NCBI GenBank assembly: GCA_029891345.1
Contig: CM056994.1
Coordinates: 137,150,457-137,214,456, forward strand
Source: Dryococelus australis
Lineage: Eukaryota; Arthropoda; Insecta; Phasmatodea; Phasmatidae
Direction: 5' to 3'
DNA length: 64,000 nucleotides
Positions within the stretch are counted from its first letter, which is position 1. Each line of letters begins with the position of its first letter. The position numbers and the translations under genes are program-made. The notes under the pieces were generated by a model, which made no database searches, was not told where the DNA came from, and saw only the letters and a program-made list of their open reading frames with translations. Below, piece after piece: positions 45,881-56,489 of the stretch.

Positions 45881-46649
45881 GTTAGTGAACATCATCATAT
45901 AGTGTGTCATGGTGAACTATATGCTTTTCGTGGTAAAGTGATTATTTTTTTTTAAAAACCACCTCTCATTAGGAATAAATAGTCAATAGGTAAATATTTG
46001 TGAAAGTTCTCTCATTTTGAAAGCCCCTCTCATTTTGAATAATAGTCAATTAATATATTTCATTTTTACCTTAGCCAGTAATTCCAGTATGCTGCAGAAT
46101 ATGTTTATTACCTACACGCTTATATTTATTTACAGAGGTGGTTAATCAATAGAAGTAACTAGTATGTCAAAAAAAGTGCTCACTTACTGTGATCAGCCTA
46201 TACCTGTTAACGTTATAAGCTGTTCACGTTAAAATTGTCACTTTTTAATTAGCTGTTAGGATATCCAACGTCTTAGTGAGGTACATTTCATTGAGCACAT
46301 CTGTTAAAATATATATTCACGTGAGCACGGAGAATTGACTATTTTTGTAAGAATGACTTCAAAATTGCCCACGAATAGTGAACAGCCTGTATGTGTGTGG
46401 CGAGGCCAGTAATAGCGAGAGACAGTTACATTAGAAAGTCAGCCGCCCTACTTGCCACAGTCGTCCTCCAGCACGTTCTTCTTGTATAATATATTCATAT
46501 ACCGATGTGAGCGTGATGTTTAATTAGTTCACGCTACGAAACATTTCCTGTTTAAAAAAAAATAGAATGCAATTAGAGTATGGCTTTTCTTAGCAAAGTT
46601 TGAAATAAACTAGCATTAACTGTGACATATGTTATTCTTGTTTGTGTGC

Positions 46650-46729
<80 letters not shown>

Positions 46730-47013
46730 GAGAGAGAGAGAGAGTGGGAGGTCTTTAAGAGAACCTATTTTTGTACATTCTCTCCCCTATACTAAGTACA
46801 AGTGTTGGGCATTGTGTTTCCCCTCAGTAGTCTACATTGTCACCACCCCTACACACAGATTACCTCCTGATCACCGCTTGGCGTCGAGCACCTTCCGCGC
46901 ATTCCGTCAACCAGTTGAGAAGTTCGTCGACGTTGGGTGTTTTATCAACTATCAAGATTGCTTCTCCTTCGTCTGCTTATTTCCCTTCTTCTTTATCATC
47001 GCCACCATCACAG
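45881..47013 (+). other. Probable 5'UTR intron of PolB
   Basis: A donor-like GAG|GTTAGT sits at 45,881. The acceptor at 47,013 is cacag preceded by a long pyrimidine tract (gcttctccttcgtctgctta, then tttcccttcttctttatc). The PolB ATG follows eight bases later. The intron body contains the (GA)n tract 46,652-46,745. It is an inference from splice-site quality. The second PolB start at 63,304 has the same arrangement. Confidence 0.5.
46652..46745. repeat. (GA)n microsatellite
   Basis: Roughly 45 GA units with two GTGA interruptions lie in the intron ahead of PolB. The Arg-Glu frame across it is an artefact. Confidence 0.95.
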
Positions 47014-47021
47014 GTACTGTG

Positions 47022-50000
47022 ATGCACCCATTGGCAATGCAGTGTGGATTTTGTGATCGGGTGTTTGCCGATCGCTCGAATGGTTTGCGCCACGAGCGTA
47101 ATTGTAAGCTCAGCCCCTATCGGGAGGTGCCGCAATAAGTGTGTGACAGGTGCTCACATTGTTTACCCGTGCAGGCAATCTCACCACTCACCAAGCCAGA
47201 TATGTCGGAGCAGTCAGGCAGGGTGCTTCAACGGACTGTAAATTTTATAATAAGAGTTTTGCCCATGGTTAGGAACCTAGAAGCCATGAGCGTAATTGTT
47301 GGGCGAACTCTGACGCTACAAAATCACTGGTGTGTGGGACCTGTGGATGGCAATTTACAAGGGCCAACAATCTTCGGGCTCATAGTGCCAAGTGTACTGG
47401 TGTCACTGCCCCACCGCCGGCGAAACGCGCCCACCTAGCTTCCCAGCCAGGGCCGTCCTTCGTTCCACAGGCCCGTCCACAGCCTGCTGGTGACCCGCGG
47501 ATAGTTGGCAGGTGCCGGAGTCGCTAATGATAATGGGTTTGTTGAAGAGGCAACAGCGTTTAGGGGCGACTTACGTACATATTTTGCTATGAATACAGGT
47601 GCAGTAGCCAAATATATTTGCACATACTTGGACTCCATGCGGCAAAACCTTGTCAACCAACTGACAGCAGAGGTTGAAGACCATGGTAGCATCAAATTTA
47701 ATCTTTAGCTCGATTGTTTATATGGGAAACCCGAGCCTTATGATGAAGAAACTGATCTGAGAGCATTCAAGTCGAGGAGTGTATCATTATTTAATATCTC
47801 CGATGTGGAAGAAGCCGTTATCTCGACAATAAGAAAGATCTACCAGGAAGCGAATAAGCACCAGGGGAAGGGAAGCGGATGGTCGCTTACTGCAGTCAAC
47901 GGACTCATGCTGCGTATTAGCAAGCTGGATCTGTTGAGACCGTTGTCATGGATTGATTTGCCAGCATCTATCAAGGCGAAGAAGGCGGTCATCAACCCTA
48001 AAAATAATGATGCGGAATGTTTAAAGTGGGCCATTCTTGCTACGTTTGTGGAAGGTGAGCACCCTGAGCGCATAAATCATCACTTCCATGACCTGGAAAG
48101 AAAATTATAATTTTGATGGTCTCACCTTCCCAATCCCCCTGAAACTGATTGGGGCTTTTGAAAGGTGCAACCCCGGTACGTCCGTTAACGTGTATGCTCT
48201 GGATTATGAGCAGAACGTTATACCTGTGCGTGTCGTCAAGGAAGAAAATACCGAGCATTTTAACCTGCTGCTCGTAACGGATGACACAAACAGTCATTAT
48301 ACATATGTAACAGACTTGGTCCTACGCGTCCGCTCCCAAGTGCACCATGACCGTATCCATATCTGAAAGCACTGCTTCACGCACTATGACGATCGACCGA
48401 GAGTATCGGGGCTGACGGGTCTGCAGTGTCTTGAGCAGCACAAAAAATACCGTAGCACACATGCTGCAGCCAGAGTGGAAATGCCCAAGACCTCGCCAGA
48501 CTGGAGTCCTAGCATCATGAAATTCAAGAACTACCACAATGCGGACAAGTTACCCATTGTAGTATATGTATATTTCGAGGCTATATTAAAACCCATCGCT
48601 ACCTGTGTTCCAAACCCCGAGCATGCATACACTAATGCATACCAGGTGCATGAAGCATATAGTTACTACCTATATGTACATGTCGACAATGACTTGGCGC
48701 TGGTACCCCTCACTGCCTCGCTATCGACCAAGCCGGAGATGTACGCAGGTAAGCACTTTACCGAGGCGATAGTGGACATAGGCAAAACGGTAAAGACTAT
48801 TTATGAGACGACCACGTCTATGAGTCCACTAACACCAATCCAGCAAGCAATGCACTGCCGGGCGAGAGACTGTATTTATTGTAATAGCACATTTTCCAAA
48901 ACGAATTATAAAGTCAGAGACAGTGACCATTTTACGGCTCTGTCCATTGGCGCATCATGTAACCATTGCAATATTCTGTGTCGCCACCCGAAGAAGCTGG
49001 TAGTATTTTTCCATAATGTAATCTATGACGAACAAAGTTGATTCTTAAAGAGCTGGCTTACGATAAGCAGGATATTTTCATCACACCACACAGCAAGGAA
49101 AAAATGATTACATTTTCGAAACAGCTAGGTGACCGCTTCGCAGTTCAGTTGGTGGCCACATATCGCTTTATGGCAGCTAATCTTGCCTCACTGGCGCAAA
49201 ATCTGCCAGCAGACAAGTTCACTAGTCCTAGGCAATTTTTCACCACAGAACAGTTCCTGCTGGTGGTGCGTAAGGGAGTATTCCCATACGATTATGTGTC
49301 CAGTCTCGATACGTTGAAAGAGACACAACTGCCATCGCAACAACCGTGTTATAACCGCCTCACCAACAGCTCAATTTCCAGCGAGGATTATGCACATGCA
49401 CAAGCAGTATGGGACGAATTCAGTTGCGAGACACTTGATGCGTATAGTCTCATATATTCAATGGTCAACGTCCTACTTTTGGCAGACATATTTGAGAATT
49501 TCGGGTACCTTCGTTTAGAAAAGTACCAGCTCGACTGCGCTTGCTATGCAAACCTCCCAGGGTTCTCATTCGACGCCATGCTACGAATGACAAAGGTAGA
49601 ACTCGAGCTGCTGGGGGACTATGATATGTACCTGTTCCTTAAGTCGGCCATCAGAGAAGGTGTTTCACAGTGTATGCTGGGGCACTGTGTCGGCAACAAC
49701 AGGTACATGGAGGGGAAGCATGCTACCGGCAAGCATGATACGTACTTGAAATACATGGATGCGAACAACCTCTACGGACGGGCAATGAGCCAGCCATTGC
49801 CACGTTGTTATTTCAGGTGGAGTGAAATGAACATCGATGTCATGTCCATACCTGACGATGGTAATGTCAGCTACAGCCTAGATGTTGACATCACATATCC
49901 CACAGCCCTGTATCACGACCACAGGGATATGCCCTTCCTCCCCTGAACCAGTGTCACCCAGGCTCAAAGCAGGAGAAACATATTACAACGCTCGAGAATA

Positions 50001-50950
50001 AGACGCGTTACGTAATTCATTACACAACATTGAAATATGCAATATCTCACGGACTCCAGGTAACGAACATTCACCGAGTCCTTACATTCGAGTAGTCACC
50101 CTCGTTGAAATCCTATATCGATCTCAATACTGAAAAGAGAAAAGCCGCCAGGAACGATTTCAAACGCGATTTCTTCAAGCTTGCTAACAACTCTGTGTTT
50201 GGCATGCTAATGGATAATAAGAGGAAGTGTCAAAGTATGGAGCTAGTGTGCAGCGAGCAGAAGCTTAGGAAACTCGTGATGAAACCAGTATATAAGGAGA
50301 GAACTATTTACCACGAGAAACTTACCCTGGTACAACTTGAAAAGGAACCTATTTTATTTGAGAAACCCATATATGCAGGGTTCTCTGTCCTCGACTTCTC
50401 CAAAACGGTAATGTATCGATTCCATTATGATGTTGTGAGACGGCAATATGGTGATCGCTGCACTCTGATATAAACATACACCGATAGCATCGTCTATTCT
50501 TTTGGCACGGAGAATTTTTACCGTGACCTAGCGGCTGATACCACCTTCAGTTCCGAGTTCAACACATCCTGCTACCTCACCGATCATGCTACTCCCCGAC
50601 CAATGCCAAAGTGTTGGGGAAGTTTATGGTTGAGTGCGGGGGAGTTATTATGACTGAATTTGTTGGGCTCCGTGCGAAACTATATAGTTAAAAATGTAAG
50701 GGTAAAGTGATTAAGAATGCCAAGGGAGTGCATAAATGCACAGTTAAAAACAAAATACTTATCGAAGATAAGTGTCCTGCGTGTCCTGCAGCAACATTGT
50801 ACGATGCACGTTAATATACTCACCATCCACTCCCATCAACATCATCTATACAGTGAATGTACCAATAAGTTAGCACTGGCATGGAAAGACGATAAGAGAC
50901 GCATACTGGACGATGGAATTCATACTGCACCTTATGGTTATAATGATTAA
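47022..50950 (+). pseudogene. Polinton protein-primed DNA polymerase B with N-terminal zinc fingers, broken
   Basis: The fingers at 47,022-47,400 include CGFCDRVFADRSNGLRHERN, CDRCSHC and CGTCGWQFTRANNLRAH. A linker region follows (GKGSGWSLTAVNGLMLRISK, ECLKWAILATF, NFDGLTFPIPLKLIGAFERC). Exonuclease motif I reads YVYFEAIL, where YxDFE is expected (Asp to Tyr). HNVIYDEQS is Exo II. Later come FSFDAMLRMTKVELELL, KYMDANNLYGRAMSQPLPRC (motif A), KLANNSVFGMLMDNKRK (motif B) and FEKPIYAGFSVLDFSKTVMY. Motif C reads TYTDSIVYSF, where DTDS is expected. Lesions include stops at 47,136, ~47,269, 47,706, 48,364, 49,039, 49,944 and 50,471, and shifts near 47,165, 47,510, 48,100 and 50,000. It would replicate the linear element genome by protein priming, but this copy cannot. 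Confidence 0.9.
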
Positions 50951-51184
50951 ATTATTGCTATCGCACACACCACTGGGGCAGGCATGTATAATTATATATG
51001 TGTCTGTCTCCGGGAGGATAACCGGGTCGGGATGCATAGTAGGAGGCAATTCCTCGCTCCGGAATTGCCAAAGCATAAAGCGCTTCCAATCCTATCTCCC
51101 GCAACGGATGTATGTGCATATGTGCATGTTGTCCGATAGCCCCAACCCACAGTTCATTAAGCACACGTCAGTCAGTTACCTTGT

Positions 51185-52325
51185 TTTCCCATCGGTATAT
51201 GTTGTTTCTACAAACAATCATGCCTGTTTCTGCAATTAATCATACTTGTTTCTACAATTACACCCACCATTAGCATTTACATTTGTTTTTAAATTTGTAC
51301 TAATTGTTTTTACAATAATTTATACATGTTTCTACACTCGTTCGTATTTGATGGCTAGAACACGGTCCTTTGTTTCTACAATTTATTGATAATCGTTCAT
51401 ACCTGTTTCTACATTCCTTAAGACCTCACTCTCCAATGATCCAGACGACGATTCCAGGGAAGTCTACTTCGGTAGCTTGCTGGGTGGTAAGAGATGAGGG
51501 GTACAATGTGTGACTAGGGGAGTGTTTCTACAATCGATCATACTTGTTTCTACATTCGTTCATACCTGTTTCTACATTCGTTCATATCTGTTTCTACAAT
51601 CATTTATACCTGTTTCTAAAATCATGTTCGTTTCTACAATCATTTACACCTGTTTCTACACTCAATCATACTCATTTCTACAATCAATCGTATTTGTTTA
51701 TACGCTCATATATGTTTCTATAATCATTCATATCTGTTTATACAATCGTTCATACCTCTTTCTTCAATCGTTCATACCTGTTTCCACAATCTACATTCTC
51801 TTAGCTCTCACTCTCCAATGATCCAGACGACTATTCCAGGGAAGTCTACTTCGGTAGCTTGCTGGGTGGTAAGAGGTGAGGAGTACAAAGTGTGACTAGG
51901 GGAGTGTTTCTACAATCGTTCATACATTTTTTTCTACATTCGTTAATAGCTGTTTCTACAATCTATCATACTTGTTTATACATCCATACTCGTTTCTACA
52001 GTCATTTACATATGCTTCTACAATTGTTCATACGTGTTTCTACAATAATCTACACCTCTTTCTACAATCAAAACGTTTCTACAATCTTTTACACTTGTTT
52101 CTACAATCAGTAGTACTTGTTTATACAATCATACTCGTTTCTACAATCAATCTACAATCGTTTATACATGTTTCTACAATCTGTCAAACTTGTTTCTTCA
52201 ATCGTTCATACTGGTTACTAGAATCGTTCATACTGGTTTCTACAATCGCTCATACTGGTTTCTACAATCGTTCATACTGGTTTCTACGATCGTTCAAACC
52301 TGTTTATACAATAATTCATAATAAA
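51185..52325. repeat. 22-bp minisatellite, about 45-50 diverged copies
   Basis: The unit is close to cctgtttctacaatcgttcata. A higher-order block (gatccagacgac.attccaggg... through gtgactaggggagtgtttct) interrupts it twice, at 51,436-51,530 and 51,818-51,910. The open frames here are repeat artefacts with YRS/FYN-like periodicity. The stretch lies between PolB and the right TIR. Confidence 0.9.
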
Positions 52326-53531
52326 ATATGTTGGCTGACTGATACCACATATGGTGACTGACTGGCAACGCAGAAAAACTACCATTCTGTAGCAGACATA
52401 AGAGTTGCTGTTATGGGTGACACGTTATCACTAGACGTGTTGCTGCTATTTCACATACGTACTTAATATTTATGTTATCACACATTCGAGTAATATATAT
52501 TAAAATGAGCCCTTATCGACGATTTTCTGCTGACCTAGGTACTATGTTAGCCTTCATCCTCAGGAGGTATTTACAAATATCGACGGCCTGGCTCGAAGTG
52601 TTTTTCAGCGACGTAGGTTTTCATTACGCCGCGATACGCATTCTCGACATCCATAATGGCTGGACGACGAGATCGCCCACACGTAGAAAAAAAACCGCAT
52701 TGACGCTGACACGTTATCGTTAGACGTTACTGCTATGATACATGTACTATTACACACATATACCCACCTCGTATGTCATTTCACTCATACATCTCAGTGA
52801 TTTCACACACGAATGGGATTTGGCGCCTATGTTGAGTCTCCGACCTGGGAGAGCCAATTCCTGGGGGACTCAATGCTTATCCTAGCAGAATTATGGATGT
52901 GAAATGGTATTTGTATCAAACCTGCACTATATTAGTCTGTGTATTCGTATCATACATGTATTTATTTTCGTTACTGCGCTATCTCCATCTTTTCTCTTCC
53001 TCTATCTATTCTAGTTTCTTGATCTTTGGCTGTCTCACTTCTTCTGTGCGTTCAAATGCCCGCTTTGTTTTTTTGTTCTTTCTGTGGGACGTTTTCATTT
53101 TTCTTCTTCGTAAACCACCTATACATTACGCTTTTGACGTCACTGATATTTTTTCCCACTTGTTTGCATATAAGGAGAAAAAACAGTAGACAATAGTGTT
53201 GGCGTCGCGAGCGTAGTGTTTTGCCCTGGTCTCACGTCCGGGAGCCGTCCGCATGGTTATGCCATGTAGACGATAAGTGTGAGAGAGAATCCAGGTAAGT
53301 ATAATTTATCCCCCTACTATATCTAGTGAATTAAAATTTATTTTTTGTGTACTATAGAGTCCGTGAAACCAATTAATTGTTTACTATATATATATTTATA
53401 TATATGTATATAAATCATTAATCACATATCAATACTTTTTGTATGTATAAGAAGTTCAGTGCCTTGTAAGCATGTGTGTGCATGTAGGTTTGTTGGTGTA
53501 CGTGCAATTATAATAGTTTTTCCGCGATTAC
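52326..53531. other. Non-coding stretch before the right TIR
   Basis: No recognised gene. TATAAGG at 53,168 and a perfect donor-like CCAG|GTAAGT at 53,295 could mark a short first exon reading outward. Nothing downstream within the element matches an acceptor with a coding exon. Confidence 0.35.
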
Positions 53532-54320
53532 ATGTCTGTCCGGCGAGTGCTCACTCTCATATCTGCCTTATTTCAACTCCTATCGGTCCACATGCGAAGG
53601 CAGTCTTGTGGTTAGCACACCGGACTGGCGACCCAAGGGTCGTCGGAAAGAAACCGCACGACTACGGCATTTTTTGTGTTCACACTTAAAATATATTACC
53701 AGCTCTCCTGGCGGACGATGAACAAACACAAGAGGGCCGCCAGCACTCCTAGCTGCCACCAGTGAGACTTCACTCTGGTGGCGAGTGCAAGAATAAAATA
53801 TGGCCGCAATCACACACTCTAGCGTCCGAAGTGGGAATCAAAGATGTGCGGTAAACAAGATGGCCGCCACCAGCAGATGACGACATACGACAAACGCGAT
53901 GGAAGGAGAAAACCCCCTCCGGGAATGGTAGCGAGATAACGAAAGAAGAGAGATAACGAAGGAAGAGAGAACGAGAGAAAGAGATAAGAAAGGTGGTATG
54001 TAAAAGAAATAAAACTTGGGAGGACCCCGAGGAAACCCTTGATGATGGAATCCATGAACGGCAAGTGGAAACAAAAATTGATGCCATCGGAGACGAATGC
54101 AAGAGCAGGAAGATACATTATACTGGCTTACAAGATGGCCGACAACATACTAGGTGACAAGATGGCAGCATGCATACTGGCTGGCAAGATGACCACCTGT
54201 ATACTGGCTGGAAATATGGCCGCCGTTCACAGGAATGATAGAGCAGGAAGTTCCACACGACGTCATTCAAGATGGCCGCTGCCAGTTCGGCTGCAGGCTG
54301 CACTTGTCCCAGCTTGCCCT
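53532..54320 (-). repeat. Polinton right terminal inverted repeat
   Basis: The inverted partner of 34,079-34,868. It carries four subterminal ~28-bp units (three in the left arm), each with a CCATCTTG-type core and CCAGTAT. The rest aligns with scattered substitutions and small indels, including the pyrimidine-rich stretch (as purines on the plus strand, about 53,935-54,000). Confidence 0.9.
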
Positions 54321-54329
54321 TTATCATTA

Positions 54330-55240
54330 TACTTCAAATGTAAACACAATGTAACGCAGTAGTGTTTGTGTAGTAGGATTTGGAAAAATCTGGCACAACG
54401 GTGTCTGGCGCCACCCGGCCGCCATGTTGTTAAGTCACTGTCCATCCTCTTGGACGCACATTACCTTGACTTTTGACATGTGACCTTGACCATAGTGACC
54501 TCTGACCACAAAAACCCAAAAAATTCCAATAAACGTAACAAATTATGATAAACTTAAAATATATATAACATATAACAATAATTATGACAAATTTAATTCA
54601 AATCATTGAGATATTTATATCAAATTTTAATAATAATTGTTTTAAAATGTAAAATTTTATTATTAAGAAAATTTAAAAAACGTCAAAAAATGTATAAAAA
54701 CTTTCCATCAGGACCACCATATTTGTTTTTTGTTCGTCATTTCTTTATACATTACTGTCTGTCACGCCTTCGTTCAACTGACATATTTTTGTTTGTTTCT
54801 TTCGTTATTTGTTTATATATTACTGGAGGCTGCAATATTGTAAGCATAATTTGTTTCGAAGTTTATCTCTCACATTCCTTCGATTCGATATTGGTATGCT
54901 CTCACTATTAAAAAATTGTATAAAAATTTACTTAAATAACTTTTCTTCGCGACTAATTAGTTACATTGTTCCACCAATTACTAACTTACATTCGATGCCA
55001 CATTGTTTTTTCTTTGTTCGTCATTTGCTTAAGAGTTTGCCTCTCACCTTCGAACACATTTGTTCGACTAATCCTCGCCATTGCTACTGGATATTAAGCC
55101 GCATTCGCGCCATCCCCACAGCTCCCAATAAGTTACCTCCATTCCATTCCCTCCAATATATTTAGGGGTTCAGTTGCCCCACCAACGATTATCATTGTTT
55201 AATTGCTCCTTATATTTAGTCACCTCCGTTCTACCCCTAC
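54330..55240. other. Flanking DNA with a dispersed repeat, no gene seen
   Basis: 54,410-54,530 is a reverse-orientation relative of the 1,000-1,430 repeat. The rest is AT-rich without a supportable gene. Confidence 0.4.
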
Positions 55241-55248
55241 CCCTATTT

Positions 55249-55554
55249 TCCTATTGGCCGATTACTAGGGTGTCGTCGTAAACATTCACCCCATTAATGA
55301 TTCTCATTGGCTAATTAGTGTTTAATCAGCAAGCCTCCGCCTCACCCGTTCGACCCTATCAATCAGTTTTTAATCTACAACCTTCAACATCTCTAATCTC
55401 CCCTATTGGCTTATTACCTCGCCAATGCTTCCCATTGGCAAATTACCTACCTCTGTTTGACTGTCGGCAAGCCTTGGTCCCACAAATGCTCCCATTGGCT
55501 AATTAGTGACCTCTGTTCGACCCTATCCACCCCCCTTAAACTCTGACTTTATAA
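55249..55554 (+). promoter_or_regulatory. Promoter with five ATTGGC (CCAAT-type) boxes and a TATA box
   Basis: tattggccgatta (55,250), cattggctaatta (55,306), tattggcttatta (55,403), cattggcaaatta (55,434) and cattggctaatta (55,493) share ATTGGCnnATTA. TTATAAG at about 55,548 follows. The ATG at 55,603 lies about 50 bases after the TATA box. Confidence 0.6.
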
Positions 55555-55602
55555 GATGTGTGCCCGACGGTCTCTGGGACAAATCGTACCTCACTCTGTG
55601 AA

Positions 55603-56241
55603 ATGTACGCACGTTGTCGAAGCGGTCATAAAATCGTTTCATCTATTTTGGCATTCGGGAGGGTGCGTTCGCTTAGCGCCCTGGACAAATGGGACGAGTT
55701 ACCAAACCTGACGAAAGAGTTTCTGCTTATATACGCTCTGTACCAAATTTCGGCCGTTTTAAAGATATTTGCCAACCTACATACAGCTGGACAACATACA
55801 GGAATGCCTCCCGTGCAAGAAGTGTATCGAGGGCTGCACCATCTCGGTTCCGACACACCGCAACGCAGGGACAGGTGCAAGGCCCGCAGAGCAGCCCTGG
55901 CAGCGCCCGCGCCCGTTAAAGGTTTCTACGCACATGCTGTACCTACAGAAGACGTCCCCACGACGCCCGACACGTGCAAGATTTCTACGCACAAGCCGTA
56001 CCTGCAGAAGACGTCCTCGCAAAGCCCGCCCTACCCATGGAAGACCCGTGCAAGTTTTCTACTGGTAAGCAGTTCCCAGCGATGAGGAAGCAAATATTGA
56101 AAACGAGTACACGATCGATGCAGAGTGAAATAACTTTGTAAAATATATATAATGTATGTGAAAAAATGTTTTGCAGCATCCAAGGGTTTCGTGCCTGGAC
56201 TTTTGAACCACCAAGCAGATTGCCATCTCGTACAGCGATGA
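55603..56241 (+). pseudogene. Unrecognised gene behind the CCAAT array, possibly two exons
   Basis: The ATG at 55,603 starts MYARCRSGHKIVSSILAFGR, followed by LDKWDELPNLTKEFLLIYAL and KIFANLHTAGQ. In another frame (about 55,770-55,880) a Cys cluster reads IQECLPCKKCIEGC. Two ~50-base repeats near 55,920 and 55,980 encode GFYAHAVPTEDV and, one frame away, DFYAQAVPAEDV, so a frameshift lies between. A donor-like CTG|GTAAGC at 56,065 and acceptor-like tgttttgcag at 56,176 allow a short second exon ending at 56,241 in the frame of the second repeat. Function unknown. It could be an accessory gene of the Polinton whose PolB begins at 63.3 kb, but it has no visible link to it. Confidence 0.35.
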
Positions 56242-56489
56242 CGACGAGCAAACCAACGTTTTTAAGTTTTTACTACCATGCCAATGGTAACACCTCAACC
56301 CCACCACGCAACAAACGTACCATCTACAGGTGCACAGAATTGGGTGGGTCGATCAAAATATTCCGTACAGGGACATTCTCGCAAAGTGTTGGAGGAAACC
56401 ATAATTCCCAACTAACTCGTTTGCGTGGATCGCCAAGAGTCGGCAATGCACAGTGTGTGTCCTGCTGGTACAAAAATTGTTGACCTCTA

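Larger units (their letters stand above)
34079..54320. mobile_element. Polinton/Maverick (adintovirus-like) element, complete order, pseudogenised
   Basis: Terminal inverted repeats of about 790 bp begin AGGG at 34,079 and end CCCT at 54,320, consistent with the 5'-AG...CT-3' ends of Polintons. Between them lie integrase, packaging ATPase, PLA2-like, pX-like, adenain-type protease, penton-like, MCP, PolB and a conserved Polinton protein. Almost all have at least one lesion. A six-base target duplication, expected for Polintons, is not visible at these ends (aaatat and ttatca). The interior is visibly less AT-rich than the flanks. Confidence 0.95.

Noticed and set aside
51185-52325. CRISPR-like array of regularly spaced repeats
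   Set aside because: The repeat is contiguous with no unique spacers, and the context is eukaryotic.
51510-52361. Repetitive frames that look like a repeat protein
   Set aside because: Translation of the 22-bp minisatellite in several frames; no domain and no stable frame.
52893-53189. 98-codon hydrophobic frame that could be a membrane protein
   Set aside because: The DNA is T-rich, so hydrophobicity is expected by composition; no homology or promoter supports it.
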